NCBI RefSeq assembly: GCF_023158935.1
Contig: NZ_CP096120.1
Location: forward strand, 2,480,001 to 2,544,000
Source of the DNA: Acinetobacter portensis
GTDB taxonomy: Bacteria; Pseudomonadota; Gammaproteobacteria; Pseudomonadales; Moraxellaceae
Length of the DNA: 64,000 nucleotides
Direction of reading: 5' to 3'
Positions 1-8,195 of the stretch are shown here, piece by piece. Position 1 is the stretch's first letter; the number at the start of each line of letters is the position of its first letter. Both the position numbers and the translations under genes were made by a program. The notes under the pieces are model-generated. The model saw only the letters and a list, made by a program, of their open reading frames with translations. It ran no database searches and was not told the DNA's origin.

Positions 1-2
1 TC

Positions 3-671
3 AACCAGAAATCCAGGCAAGACAGCCAGATCACGCAATTTGGGCGGATTCTGAATGAGTTAAACATTGATATTATCTTCGCCAATTCACCCCAGGCCAA
101 AGGTCGCGTAGAGCGAGCGAATAGAACCCTTCAGGACCGTTTGATCAAGGAGATGCGCCTGGAAGGCATCTGTTCGATTGCAGAAGCAAATGCCTGGTTG
201 CCCTGCTTTATTGAGCAGTTCAATCAGAAGTTCGCCAAATGTGCGCGAAACTCAAAGAACCTGCATCGACCATTAACCGAATCTGATCTTGAACTGGATG
301 ATATTTTTACCTGGCAGGAACCGCGTAAGGTCACCAAGAACCTGACGATTACCTATGACAAATGTATTTATCTGCTTGAACCGACAGAGCTGAATCATAA
401 GCTTGCTGGGCAATACGTTTCATTTCTGGAGTATCCGGATGGCACTGTGGCCCTCATGCATGAAGGACGAAAGCTCAACTACAGCATCTTCAATAAATTG
501 GCTGGGCTGCAGCAAAATGAGATTGTTGAGAATAAACGGTTAGGTTCAGTCCTGGCGCATATCCAGCAACAACATGAAGTGATATGTGCTGAATTAGCAG
601 GAGACTTTCACTTGGGATATGCTAGGCAGCTAACCGATAAAAGTTCTCTGCTATTTGATTTGGCGTTTTAA
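3..671 (+). pseudogene. ISNCY-type transposase, C-terminal part, cut by the window edge and by an IS3-family insertion
   Basis: The reading frame is open from base 3 and the true start lies outside the window. The translated part contains the region SPQAKGRVERANRTLQ (about bases 87-134). It looks like the last catalytic acidic segment of a DDE transposase of the ISNCY/IS1202 kind. A small C-terminal domain rich in EPRKVTKNLTITYDK follows. From base 580 onward the DNA belongs to the adjacent IS3-family element, so roughly the last 29 residues are read through IS DNA and are not native. This is a transposase remnant with an artificial tail. The family is recognised from memory of related proteins. 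Confidence 0.75.
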
Positions 672-1476
672 AATCCAAACTCTTTTGAATTCTTCGCTGA
701 TTATAAAATAACACAATGTATTTTGTAATATCTGCTTTAGCTTCATCTCTGGTTTTATAGTTGCAATGATGCACTAATTCATTCTTGAGTATGCCCCAGA
801 AACTTTCAATCGGTGCATTATCGTAACAGTCCCCACGTTTGCTCATTGAACCTTGAAAATCACATTTTTCCAGTATCTTTCGATATTCATGGCTGCAATA
901 TTGGCTGCCTCTGTCCGAATGAACAATTAAGCCTTTCGTTGGTTTTTGATTACGAATCGCCATAGTCAGTGCATTGCAAACAAGTTGTGCGGTCATACGC
1001 TCATTTAAGCTATAGCCAACCACTTGTTTCGTGTACAGGTCTTTTACTGCTGCCAAGTATAACCAACCTTCAGCAGTCCAAATGTATGTAATATCGCTTG
1101 ACCATGCAAGATTGGGCTTAGTCATTGAAAACTGTTGCTCTAGTAAATTTGCGTAGATCGCTCGATTATGATCACTCTTCGTAGTTCTTTTGAAACGCTT
1201 ATGACGCTTACAATACAGCTGGTTGAGCTTTTTTATTTGACGTACAGCATACGTACTGATTTTGATACCTTGCGCTTGTAAATGTTTAGTTAATCGAATA
1301 TAGCCATAGCTTTGTTTAGTTTCCTCATGAGCTATTTTGACCAAAATTGTCTGTTGATTTCGCTGAACCAATCTTTTATTCATGCCTCGTTTTAGCCAAT
1401 CATAAAATCGTGACACTGAAACGTGAAGTAATCTAGCCATAAAGCTAATCGGGAATAAATGTCTTTGCTGTTTCAT
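622..1476 (-). CDS. IS3-family transposase OrfB (DDE integrase domain)
   Basis: This 284-residue catalytic protein has an HTH_21-like N-terminal part and an rve-type integrase core. The DDE residues are seen in WSSDITYIW (first Asp), IVHSDRGSQY (second Asp) and NAPIESFWGILKNEL (Glu). In IS3 elements it is normally made as an OrfAB fusion by -1 frameshifting. Here a slippery A AAA AAG on the - strand (bases 1521-1527) lies near the end of orfA. A -1 shift there enters the orfB frame with no stop. The start given is the internal ATG. The gene looks intact. Confidence 0.88.
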   Translation of the reverse strand: MKQQRHLFPISFMARLLHVSVSRFYDWLKRGMNKRLVQRNQQTILVKIAHEETKQSYGYIRLTKHLQAQGIKISTYAVRQIKKLNQLYCKRHKRFKRTTKSDHNRAIYANLLEQQFSMTKPNLAWSSDITYIWTAEGWLYLAAVKDLYTKQVVGYSLNERMTAQLVCNALTMAIRNQKPTKGLIVHSDRGSQYCSHEYRKILEKCDFQGSMSKRGDCYDNAPIESFWGILKNELVHHCNYKTRDEAKADITKYIVLFYNQRRIQKSLDFKTPNQIAENFYRLAA

Positions 1477-1487
1477 ATAGGCGTACC

Positions 1488-1787
1488 TTACTGACTTTCT
1501 TTCGCAAAGTACGCTGCTGCCTTTTTTAGAAATTCACGTTCCATTTCAGCTGTTTTGAGCTGTTGTTTGAGCTTTTTATTTTCTTCGAGTAAGGCATTTA
1601 GATCAGGTGAATATTGTTTAGTGCCTGCTAAGGTGCCAGTCTTTGCTTTATTATTCCAATTTGAAAGAGTTTGCATTGAAATGCCAAGTTGTCTGGCTGT
1701 TTCCGATACATTGCCTTGATTGGCTTCAATCAATTTTATTGCTTCAACTTTAAATTCTGCGGTGTAAGTCTTCTGTTTCTTGCTCAT
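1488..1787 (-). CDS. IS3-family transposase OrfA (HTH protein)
   Basis: This 99-residue DNA-binding protein recognises the ends of the element. It has a helix-turn-helix at about residues 20-50 (NVSETARQLGISMQTLSNW) and a C-terminal leucine-zipper-like coiled coil (LLEENKKLKQQLKTAEMERE) used for OrfA/OrfAB multimers. The slippery A6G heptamer sits 15-20 codons before its stop. Its partner orfB starts 11 bases downstream. It is close to, but not identical with, the OrfA at 46195-46494. Confidence 0.88.
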   Translation of the reverse strand: MSKKQKTYTAEFKVEAIKLIEANQGNVSETARQLGISMQTLSNWNNKAKTGTLAGTKQYSPDLNALLEENKKLKQQLKTAEMEREFLKKAAAYFAKESQ

Positions 1788-1853
1788 GGTAAACTCCTGA
1801 TGAGTGTCTATAGTTTACCAAGTTAAAACCTCCTGTTTTCTCAGCACACATCA

Positions 1854-2219
1854 GGTTCTGCAGAGGTGACTATTGCTGGCGATCTACCAGCAAAATTTGT
1901 CATTCATGCAGTAGGTCCTCGATGGTTAGACGGAACTAAGGATGAACCTCAATTGCTCTGCGATACCTATAGTAATGCACTACTTAGAGCTGAAAAAATC
2001 ACAGCAAAAACCGTTTCTTTTCCAAACATTTCCACAGGAATTTATTCTTTTCCACCGCAACTTGCTGCTGAAATTGCGATAGGAACTGTTTTATCAACCT
2101 TGATGACATATAGAACAGTAGAACATGTTTTCTTCGTTTCTAAGGAAAGAGAACATTATGAAACGTACAGGAATATACTGCTGCAACTAGAAGATCCCCA
2201 TATCGATATTTTGCTTTAA
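1854..2219 (+). pseudogene. macro-domain protein (O-acetyl-ADP-ribose deacetylase-like), N-terminus lost at the IS junction
   Basis: The frame runs from the edge of the IS3-family element to a TAA at 2217-2219. It reads GSAEV, then a segment like LPAKFVIHAVGP, and later FPNISTGIYSFP. These are the second half of a macro domain, which binds ADP-ribose and often removes O-acetyl or ADP-ribosyl groups. The first 50 or so residues, including the catalytic loop with the conserved Asn-Gly-Gly segment, are absent. A GTG at 1866 could start translation but would give a fragment. No copy of the missing half is found on the other side of the IS, so the gene is best read as dead. Confidence 0.75.
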
Positions 2220-2318
2220 ACAATCAAGGCAACTTTAGAGTTTTTACCGCATTCAATACTATCTGCTTTCATTTTAATTGGCTAATGACCAAAGCTCATT
2301 AACGCTAGTTCTAATAAT

Positions 2319-2443
2319 TTAGTCTATGAATTTTAAATATCGGTAAACAGCCTGCCGGCTGATACCAAACGCTTTTGCCAGATCAGCTTTGGATGAATAC
2401 TTCCCTTCTTTCCAGGCTTGTTGTAACGCTTTGGCCTGATCAG
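2319..2443 (-). pseudogene. C-terminal helix-turn-helix fragment of a serine recombinase/resolvase
   Basis: The last 40 or so residues on the - strand read DQAKALQQAWKEGKYSSKADL then AKAFGISRQAVYRYLK, a helix-turn-helix like the one at the C-terminus of Tn3/Hin-type serine recombinases. No catalytic N-terminal domain (the YxRxS region) is present upstream. The open frame continues to 2555 but soon runs antisense to the VF530-like remnant, so that part is not real. It is a leftover of a mobile element. Other HTH proteins cannot be excluded. Confidence 0.5.
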
Positions 2444-2523
2444 TGGACTGCCACCACTCTCCTAGACAAATTTCGTCTATTCTTGGACTGCCATCACTTT
2501 CCTTACCAAATAGATTGATCCAA

Positions 2524-2760
2524 TATGAAAACATCAAAGACCCCTTACACGGCAAAAAGCTTGCTGATATTTTGGATGAGTTGCTAGATTACTATAGTGG
2601 CTTTGAAGGCTTGAATCGTAAAATTGAAATTAGATGCTTTTGGCATAGACCCAAGTTTTAAATCATCATTACGATTCTTGCGTACCACACCATAAGCACG
2701 TGAAAAAGTAGAAAGCTTATATTTGTACGTCTTACGCCAAAAGGCAAAACAGAAACCGTA
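2524..2760 (+). pseudogene. VF530/DUF2132-family small DNA-binding protein, frameshifted and interrupted
   Basis: Bases about 2530-2640 encode NIKDPLHGKKLADILDELL followed by YYSGFEGLNRKIEIRCF. This matches the start of VF530-type proteins (DPLHG...TLE.IL..LV..YGWEGL...I.I.CF). The rest of the family pattern continues in another frame: GIDPSFKSSLRFLRTTP, then a TAA where the conserved Trp of PWAR is expected, then AREKVESLY. The gene therefore has a frameshift near base 2642 and a nonsense codon near 2693. Its N-terminus is also unclear. VF530 proteins are about 70-80 residues long and poorly characterised. Confidence 0.7.
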
Positions 2761-2921
2761 GACCCAGGCACCCCCTCTCTCATCATAAAATTATACCAGT
2801 CAGTAAAATACCTTTAGATTAAGCATTTCTATGTTGGTTATTATTGTTGATTACTATATTGCAATTAGTGACCAAAAATCAAAGTACCCTACCCCACCTT
2901 AAATTACACCACACAAAATAA

Positions 2922-2952
2922 AAACCCTATATAACTGTTATATATAGGGTTT
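2922..2952. terminator. bidirectional terminator-like hairpin
   Basis: A perfect 12-bp stem (AAACCCTATATA with TATATAGGGTTT) encloses a 7-base loop. Flanking A and T runs are weak. It stands between the mobile-element debris and ribB. Confidence 0.55.
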
Positions 2953-2989
2953 ATTAAAATATAAATTATGTTATTTAGTGTATTTTATG

Positions 2990-3013
2990 TCGGTGACTCT
3001 TGCCAAGGTTGGG
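2990..3013 (+). other. possible remnant of a tRNA-Gly(GCC) anticodon region
   Basis: The stretch CTTGCCAAGGTTGGGGTC differs at one base from the anticodon-loop-to-variable-loop part of E. coli tRNA-Gly(GCC). No acceptor stem, D arm or T arm surrounds it, and the 5' half of the anticodon stem does not pair well. If it is real, it could mark an integration scar beside the debris zone. It may be coincidence. Confidence 0.25.
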
Positions 3014-3304
3014 GTCATTAATTATACGAGAAACGCTTCAACCACCTATTCAAAACAGAAATACATCCACTAATTTCAATAGTGAATATCCATCTAAAAT
3101 ATTCTGCAAACCAACTGATTAAACATTCAACACAATTACATCTTTCAAAAGAATGTTCGCTTTTCAATATTTTGAAGACTGTGTATAACAATGAACAAGT
3201 AAGTAAAAATCAGAAGCATAGGCAAAATGCTGTAAAAAGCGTTAAACTATGCAACCATTTAATGAATTTAAACGTCATTAGTGACTTAAAAAAGGTGAAG
3301 GTTG

Positions 3305-4420
3305 ATGCCGCTCAATACTGTTGAAGAGCTTGTAGCAGATATCCGTGCAGGAAAAATGGTTATCCTAATGGATGACGAAGATCGTGAAAATGAAGGCGAC
3401 TTAGTTATTGCTGCTACTCACGTTCGTCCAGAAGATATCAACTTCATGATTACGCATGCGCGTGGTCTTGTATGTTTAACGTTAAGTAAAGAACGCTGCC
3501 AACAGCTTAATCTACCACTTATGGTCGATGCGAACGGCGCTCAGCATGGTACAAACTTCACTTTATCTATTGAAGCAGCTCAAGGTATTTCGACAGGTAT
3601 TTCACCTGCTGAACGAGCGCATACAATTCAGACTGCAGTAGCAGCACATGCAAAGCCTGCTGACATTGTTCAACCAGGTCATATTTTCCCACTGATGGCT
3701 CAGCCAGGTGGTGTATTACACCGTGCAGGTCATACAGAAGCAGGCTGCGATTTATCTCGTTTAGCTGGCTTAGAGCCTGCATCTGTAATTTGTGAAATTA
3801 TCAATGAAGATGGCACGATGGCACGTCGTCCTGACCTTGAAGTTTTTGCAGAAAAACATGGTTTAAAAATTGGTACAATTGCCGATCTTATTCACTACCG
3901 CATGACCAATGAGCAAACGGTAGAACGTATTGATCAACAAACACTTGATACTGAATACGGTACATTTGAACTTTTCCGCTATCGTGAATTAGGTAATCCT
4001 GATATTCATTTAGCATTAGTAAAAGGCGAGCCAAAAGAAGGCGTGACCACTGTTCGTGTTCATGGTTTTAATCCAACACGTGATTTACTTAAAATCAATA
4101 AGCAAGATGGCGAGCCTGCTTGGAACTTAGATCGTGCTTTAAAAGAAATTTCGAACAGCGATCGTGGTGTTTTAGTTTGGATTGGTCAGCGTCATTTACA
4201 AGATTTAGGTCCAGCACTTGATGTGTTAACAACACCTAAAAATGTGAAATCGAATTCTGCTCTTTCACAGCAATATCAAACAATTGGTGTGGGTGCACAA
4301 ATTCTTCGCGATTTAGGCGTAGAAAAAATGAAGTTATTAAGTTCGCCTTTACGCTTCAACGCATTATCAGGTTTTAATTTAGAAGTGGTGGAATACATCA
4401 CAGCACAACAAACATCTTAA
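3305..4420 (+). CDS. ribB: 3,4-dihydroxy-2-butanone 4-phosphate synthase with degenerate RibA-like C-terminus
   Basis: This enzyme makes the four-carbon unit of riboflavin from ribulose 5-phosphate. The N-terminal 200 residues carry the acidic DDEDRENEGDLV loop (about residues 22-33) and the HTEA(G)CDL segment, both needed for DHBP synthase. The C-terminal 160 residues resemble GTP cyclohydrolase II but lack the zinc-binding CxxDCxC-type cysteines and instead read RVHGFNPTRDLLK. That half is probably inactive, so another RibA is expected elsewhere. The ATG at 3305 follows AGGTGAAG at a good distance, and a TTG three bases earlier is less likely. ribE lies 18 bases downstream, so the two are co-transcribed. 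Length is 371 aa. Confidence 0.93.
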   Translation: MPLNTVEELVADIRAGKMVILMDDEDRENEGDLVIAATHVRPEDINFMITHARGLVCLTLSKERCQQLNLPLMVDANGAQHGTNFTLSIEAAQGISTGISPAERAHTIQTAVAAHAKPADIVQPGHIFPLMAQPGGVLHRAGHTEAGCDLSRLAGLEPASVICEIINEDGTMARRPDLEVFAEKHGLKIGTIADLIHYRMTNEQTVERIDQQTLDTEYGTFELFRYRELGNPDIHLALVKGEPKEGVTTVRVHGFNPTRDLLKINKQDGEPAWNLDRALKEISNSDRGVLVWIGQRHLQDLGPALDVLTTPKNVKSNSALSQQYQTIGVGAQILRDLGVEKMKLLSSPLRFNALSGFNLEVVEYITAQQTS

Positions 4421-4438
4421 GAAATAATCGAGGTTGTT

Positions 4439-4909
4439 ATGGCTATTCGCCGTATTGAAGGTATGTTACATCTCGCTAGCGAAGGCCGTTACGCGATTTT
4501 AGTTGGGCGTTTTAACAGTTTTGTTGTTGAACATCTGTTAGAAGGTGCAATTGATACATTGAAACGTCATGGCGTATCAGAGGATAATATCACTGTTGTT
4601 CATGCACCAGGTGCTTGGGAACTTCCTGTTGTTGCGAAGAAACTTGCAGCTTCAAATGGTTTCGATGCAATTATTGCACTAGGTGCCGTGATTCGTGGTA
4701 GCACGCCTCACTTCGATTTTGTTGCTGGTGAATGTGCCAAAGGTTTAGGCGTTGTTGGCCTAGACACAGGCTTACCAGTAATTAATGGTGTATTAACTAC
4801 GGATAGTATTGAACAAGCGATTGAACGCTCTGGTACAAAAGCAGGTAATAAAGGTGGTGAAGCTGCCCTTACTGCAATTGAAATGGTTAACTTGTTAAAG
4901 GCTATTTAA
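4439..4909 (+). CDS. ribE: 6,7-dimethyl-8-ribityllumazine synthase
   Basis: This is the penultimate enzyme of riboflavin synthesis. It joins the RibB product with the ribitylamino-pyrimidine and assembles into pentamers or capsids. Visible family marks are GRFNSFV near residue 23, the PGAWELP loop near 60, the phosphate-binding [17 protein letters not shown] segment around 81-97, and GVLTTD near 117. The 156-residue length is normal. GAGG sits seven bases before the ATG. It lies between ribB and nusB, the usual gammaproteobacterial order. Some databases use the symbol ribH. Confidence 0.95.
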   Translation: MAIRRIEGMLHLASEGRYAILVGRFNSFVVEHLLEGAIDTLKRHGVSEDNITVVHAPGAWELPVVAKKLAASNGFDAIIALGAVIRGSTPHFDFVAGECAKGLGVVGLDTGLPVINGVLTTDSIEQAIERSGTKAGNKGGEAALTAIEMVNLLKAI

Positions 4910-4912
4910 AGC

Positions 4913-5362
4913 ATGTCGCAAACACTTCAAGCTACTTATGCAGCAAAACGTAAAGCACGTCGCTTTGCTGTACAAGGCATTTATGAATGGCAAATGAGCC
5001 ACAATCCAGTACATGAAATTGAGGCACGTACACGTGTTGAAAATGCCATGCACAAAGTGGATCTTAGCTATTATCATGAATTGCTCACTCAAGTGGTTGC
5101 AAATCATGAAGCGTTAGATGCGCTATTAATTCCTGTATTGGATCGTGAACTTAGCGCATTAGATGGCGTTGAACTTGCGACCCTTCGTCTTGGCGCATAT
5201 GAATTGAAAGAACATCTTGAAATTCCATACCGCGTTGTTTTAGATGAAGCAATTGAGCTTGCTAAACACTTTGGTGGTGCAGACAGTCATAAATACATCA
5301 ATGGTGTATTGGATCGTTTAGCAACTACTTTACGTGAAGCAGAAAAACAACAAGCTAATTAA
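4913..5362 (+). CDS. nusB: transcription antitermination protein NusB
   Basis: NusB is an all-helical protein that binds boxA RNA with NusE (ribosomal protein S10) to make rRNA transcription resistant to termination. The 149-residue product has the early basic helix [18 protein letters not shown] and the C-terminal pattern [29 protein letters not shown] typical of the family. It starts three bases after the ribE stop, so the two are translationally coupled. An rRNA operon where it would act lies at 53.7-59.1 kb of this window. Confidence 0.95.
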   Translation: MSQTLQATYAAKRKARRFAVQGIYEWQMSHNPVHEIEARTRVENAMHKVDLSYYHELLTQVVANHEALDALLIPVLDRELSALDGVELATLRLGAYELKEHLEIPYRVVLDEAIELAKHFGGADSHKYINGVLDRLATTLREAEKQQAN

Positions 5363-5381
5363 TTTTAAGTAGTTTAGTTGT

Positions 5382-6299
5382 ATGGCTGAGTTCTCTATCA
5401 TTGACACTTATTTTAATCGAAAGGCTTTCTCGTCAGTCGATTTAGGTGTGGGTGATGACTCAGCCTTGCTCTCCCCTCCTCCACAGCAACAATTGGTCAT
5501 TTGTGCCGATACACTTGTTGCAGGAAGACATTTCCCTCTAGATACAGATCCACATGCTATTGGTTGGAAATCTGTCGCAGTCAATTTATCTGATATTGCT
5601 GCTATGGGTGCAAAACCTCACAGCATCTTACTCGCATTGAGTTTACCCCAAATTGATCATGACTGGCTCAAAGGCTTTAGTCAGGGTTTATACGATTGTT
5701 GCGATCAATTTGGTGTAAGTTTAATTGGTGGTGATACCACTCAAAGTCCTCATCTAACTATTTCCGTAACGGCCCTTGGTTGGGTAGATACAGGGAAAGG
5801 CGTTCTACGTTCAGGTGCCCAAGTTGGCGACTACATTTGTGTGAGTGGTCAAGTTGGCGATGCTGCTTTTGGCTTAAATCATCGTGATCATCCACTAAAA
5901 AAACGTTTAGATTATCCAACACCTCGTTGTGCCTTAGGACAAAGCTTAAAAGACTTAGCTAATAGCATGATTGATGTTTCTGACGGCTTAGCTCAAGATC
6001 TTGGGCATATATTAAAAGCATCAAATGTTGGCGCTCAAGTTGAACTAAATCAACTACCAATCGATATTGCATTAAAAGAATTAGCACAAGAACAGCGATG
6101 GAAATATGCACTTTCTGGTGGCGATGACTATGAATTATGTTTTACAATCAGCCCCGCAAATCATACAAAACTATTGCAACAACAACTCGATATAAATATC
6201 AGTACCATTGGGCAAATTACAGAAAACAAAGAATTATGCTTTGTGCAAAATGGTAAAACTAAAATGTTAAAATTTAATGGATATCAACACTTTGCATAA
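5382..6299 (+). CDS. thiL: thiamine-monophosphate kinase
   Basis: ThiL phosphorylates thiamine monophosphate to thiamine pyrophosphate in the cytoplasm. The protein shows the N-terminal GVGDDSALL nucleotide/metal motif (about residues 22-30), the VNLSDIAAMGAKP loop, GGDTTQSP near residue 114, and the later DVSDGLAQDLGH and SGGDDYEL motifs of the PurM-like fold. At 305 residues it is slightly shorter than the E. coli enzyme. The end overlaps pgpA by 23 bases, and the gene sits in the nusB-thiL-pgpA run common in gammaproteobacteria. Confidence 0.94.
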   Translation: MAEFSIIDTYFNRKAFSSVDLGVGDDSALLSPPPQQQLVICADTLVAGRHFPLDTDPHAIGWKSVAVNLSDIAAMGAKPHSILLALSLPQIDHDWLKGFSQGLYDCCDQFGVSLIGGDTTQSPHLTISVTALGWVDTGKGVLRSGAQVGDYICVSGQVGDAAFGLNHRDHPLKKRLDYPTPRCALGQSLKDLANSMIDVSDGLAQDLGHILKASNVGAQVELNQLPIDIALKELAQEQRWKYALSGGDDYELCFTISPANHTKLLQQQLDINISTIGQITENKELCFVQNGKTKMLKFNGYQHFA

Positions 6300-6798
6300 G
6301 CCTGCAATCAAGTTTAAAGAGATGTCTTGGGGAAATCGCTTTATCGTCTTTTGTGGCGTCGGTTTTGGTTCAGGATTATCACCCAAAGCACCCGGCACAG
6401 CAGGTTCCGCTTTCGCTTTATTATTTGTGCCTATTTGGCTTGCAATTGGTTTTTTTAACTCCATTGTAGCCATCACAATTATGTCATTTATTGGCATTTA
6501 TATTTGCGGACAAACTGCTAAAGTGATGGGCGTTCATGATGATGGTCGTATTGTCTGGGATGAATTTGCAGGTCAATCAATTACATTCTTGCCACTCATT
6601 TATTTGGGGCAAATGAGTTGGTTATGGTTATTAGTTGGTTTTGCACTATTCCGCTTATTCGATGTTTGGAAACCATGGCCAATACGTATAATTGATCGCC
6701 AAGTCGGTGGTGGTTTTGGTATCATGTTTGACGATATTATTGCAGGCCTATGGGCAGCAATCTGTATTGTTTTATACCTATATATTTCAATAGCTTAA
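6277..6798 (+). CDS. pgpA: phosphatidylglycerophosphatase A
   Basis: This inner-membrane enzyme removes phosphate from phosphatidylglycerophosphate to give phosphatidylglycerol. The 173-residue protein has [12 protein letters not shown] (about 28-39), DEFAGQ near residue 91, and [20 protein letters not shown] followed by DDIIAG, all characteristic of PgpA. Three or four hydrophobic segments are visible. The chosen ATG overlaps the end of thiL. A later ATG at 6322 is possible but would remove family-typical sequence. It precedes glmU by 20 bases. Confidence 0.93.
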   Translation: MDINTLHKPAIKFKEMSWGNRFIVFCGVGFGSGLSPKAPGTAGSAFALLFVPIWLAIGFFNSIVAITIMSFIGIYICGQTAKVMGVHDDGRIVWDEFAGQSITFLPLIYLGQMSWLWLLVGFALFRLFDVWKPWPIRIIDRQVGGGFGIMFDDIIAGLWAAICIVLYLYISIA

Positions 6799-6818
6799 GC
6801 CAATTTTCAAGGTGTATT

Positions 6819-8183
6819 ATGTCAACTTCTGTGATTATTCTTGCTGCAGGCAAAGGCACTCGAATGCGTTCGAGCTTACCTAAAGTATTGCAGCCACTCG
6901 CAGGATGTCCTTTACTTGGTCATGTCATTGAAACTGCAAAAAAATTAGATGCAAAAAACATCATCACCATTTATGGTCATGGTGGTGACTTAGTACAACA
7001 AGCATTTACACATGAAAATGTTCAATGGGTAGAACAAACCGAACAGCTTGGCACAGGTCATGCAGTAAAAGTTACGTTACCAGTACTTCCTAAAAATGGT
7101 ATTTCACTTATTCTTTCAGGTGACGTACCTTGCATTACCCAAGAAACACTTGAGAAGCTTCTTAATGTTTCACGTGAAACAGGTATTGGACTTGTAACAC
7201 TTACACTTCCAGATGCAACTGGCTACGGTCGTATTGTGCGTGAAAATGGTAAAATTCAAGCCATTGTTGAACATAAAGATGCATCTAGTGAACAACATAA
7301 AATTAAAGAAATTAACACAGGTATTTACTGTGTTAGCAATGCGAAATTACATGAATGGTTGCCTCGCTTAAGTAACAACAATGCTCAAGGTGAATATTAC
7401 CTGACTGATATTGTTGCTATGGCAATTGCAGATGGTTTAGAAGTTGCATCAGTTGAACCACTTATGCCATTTGAAGTTGAAGGCGTAAATGATCGACTTC
7501 AACTTGCGGCCTTAGAACGCGAGTATCAAGCAGACCAAGCTAAAAAATTGATGCAACAAGGTGTTCATTTAATTGACCCTACTCGCTTTGATTTGCGTGG
7601 TTCACTAAAAGTTGGTCAAGATGTTCGTATTGACATTAACGTGATTATTGAAGGTGATTGCGAGCTTGGCAACAATGTAGAAATTGGCGCGGGTTGCATC
7701 ATTAAAAATACTAAAATTGCTTCAGGTACTAAAGTTCAACCATATAGCGTATTTGATAATGCTGTTGTGGGTGAAGATGCTCAAATTGGTCCATTTGCAC
7801 GTTTACGCCCAGGTGCGAAACTGGCTGCCGAGGTTCATATTGGCAACTTTGTTGAAGTTAAAAATTCAAGCATTGGATTAGGTTCAAAAGCAAACCACTT
7901 TACTTACCTTGGCGATGCTGAGGTTGGCGCAGGTTCAAATATTGGTGCAGGTACAATTACCTGTAACTACGATGGCGCAAATAAATTCAAAACCATTATT
8001 GGCGATAATGCCTTTATTGGTTCAAATAGCTCGCTTGTTGCCCCTGTTCATATAGCAAATGGCGCAACAGTTGGTGCTGGCTCTACAATCACTCAAGATG
8101 TTGCGGAAAATAGCTTAGCTGTAGAACGTTCTAAGCAATTTGCTAAAGAAAATTATCAACGTCCACAAAAGATTAAGAAATAA
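6819..8183 (+). CDS. glmU: bifunctional N-acetylglucosamine-1-phosphate uridyltransferase/glucosamine-1-phosphate acetyltransferase
   Basis: GlmU acetylates glucosamine 1-phosphate and then makes UDP-GlcNAc, the precursor for peptidoglycan, LOS and the capsule sugars of the neighbouring cluster. The N-terminal uridyltransferase has [15 protein letters not shown] (residues 8-22). The C-terminal half, from about residue 250, is a left-handed beta helix of hexapeptide repeats. The ATG at 6819 after AAGG gives 454 residues, the usual length. A longer frame from 6750 overlaps pgpA and is rejected. A perfect parS sequence is embedded in the coding region at 7166-7181. glmS follows after 12 bases. 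Confidence 0.95.
   Translation: MSTSVIILAAGKGTRMRSSLPKVLQPLAGCPLLGHVIETAKKLDAKNIITIYGHGGDLVQQAFTHENVQWVEQTEQLGTGHAVKVTLPVLPKNGISLILSGDVPCITQETLEKLLNVSRETGIGLVTLTLPDATGYGRIVRENGKIQAIVEHKDASSEQHKIKEINTGIYCVSNAKLHEWLPRLSNNNAQGEYYLTDIVAMAIADGLEVASVEPLMPFEVEGVNDRLQLAALEREYQADQAKKLMQQGVHLIDPTRFDLRGSLKVGQDVRIDINVIIEGDCELGNNVEIGAGCIIKNTKIASGTKVQPYSVFDNAVVGEDAQIGPFARLRPGAKLAAEVHIGNFVEVKNSSIGLGSKANHFTYLGDAEVGAGSNIGAGTITCNYDGANKFKTIIGDNAFIGSNSSLVAPVHIANGATVGAGSTITQDVAENSLAVERSKQFAKENYQRPQKIKK
7166..7181. other. parS site (ParB-binding), perfect 16/16 match
   Basis: The sequence TGTTTCACGTGAAACA is the exact palindromic parS consensus bound by chromosomal ParB. It lies in-frame in glmU, where the codons read Val-Ser-Arg-Glu-Thr within NVSRETG. 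Placement of parS inside genes near the replication origin is usual. A second near-perfect copy is at 60354. Confidence 0.88.
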
Positions 8184-8195
8184 GAGGAATTCACT

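Larger units (their letters stand above)
580..1853 (-). mobile_element. IS3-family insertion sequence, copy 1 (1274 bp)
   Basis: The left end begins TGATATGTGCTGA and the right end, read inward, begins TGATGTGTGCTGA. Similarity continues inward to a shared CTTGG about 36 bases in, so the terminal inverted repeats are about 36 bp and imperfect. The element carries overlapping-type orfA and orfB on the - strand. The second copy at 45287-46560 has exactly the same length, which fixes the ends. No short direct repeat is seen outside the ends here: the left side is an ISNCY transposase and the right side is the middle of a macro-domain gene. This points to recombination or deletion after insertion. 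Confidence 0.9.
2762..3304. other. gene-free stretch before ribB
   Basis: This stretch holds a strong hairpin at 2922-2952 and a possible tRNA-Gly fragment near 2990-3013. The rest is AT-rich. An 80-codon frame at 3082-3324 has no ribosome-binding site, is strongly A-rich and overlaps the ribB start, so it is not accepted as a gene. No FMN riboswitch signature is seen in front of ribB. Confidence 0.6.

Noticed and set aside
2949..2976. Xer/pdif-like recombination site near TTATGTTATTT
   Set aside because: Only one half resembles a XerD site. The XerC half does not match, so it is not supported.
3000..3304. FMN riboswitch before ribB
   Set aside because: The conserved AGGGTGAAATTCCC and related RFN elements are not present.
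3082..3324. 80-codon ORF before ribB
   Set aside because: It is A-rich, has no ribosome-binding site, overlaps the ribB start and resembles no known protein.
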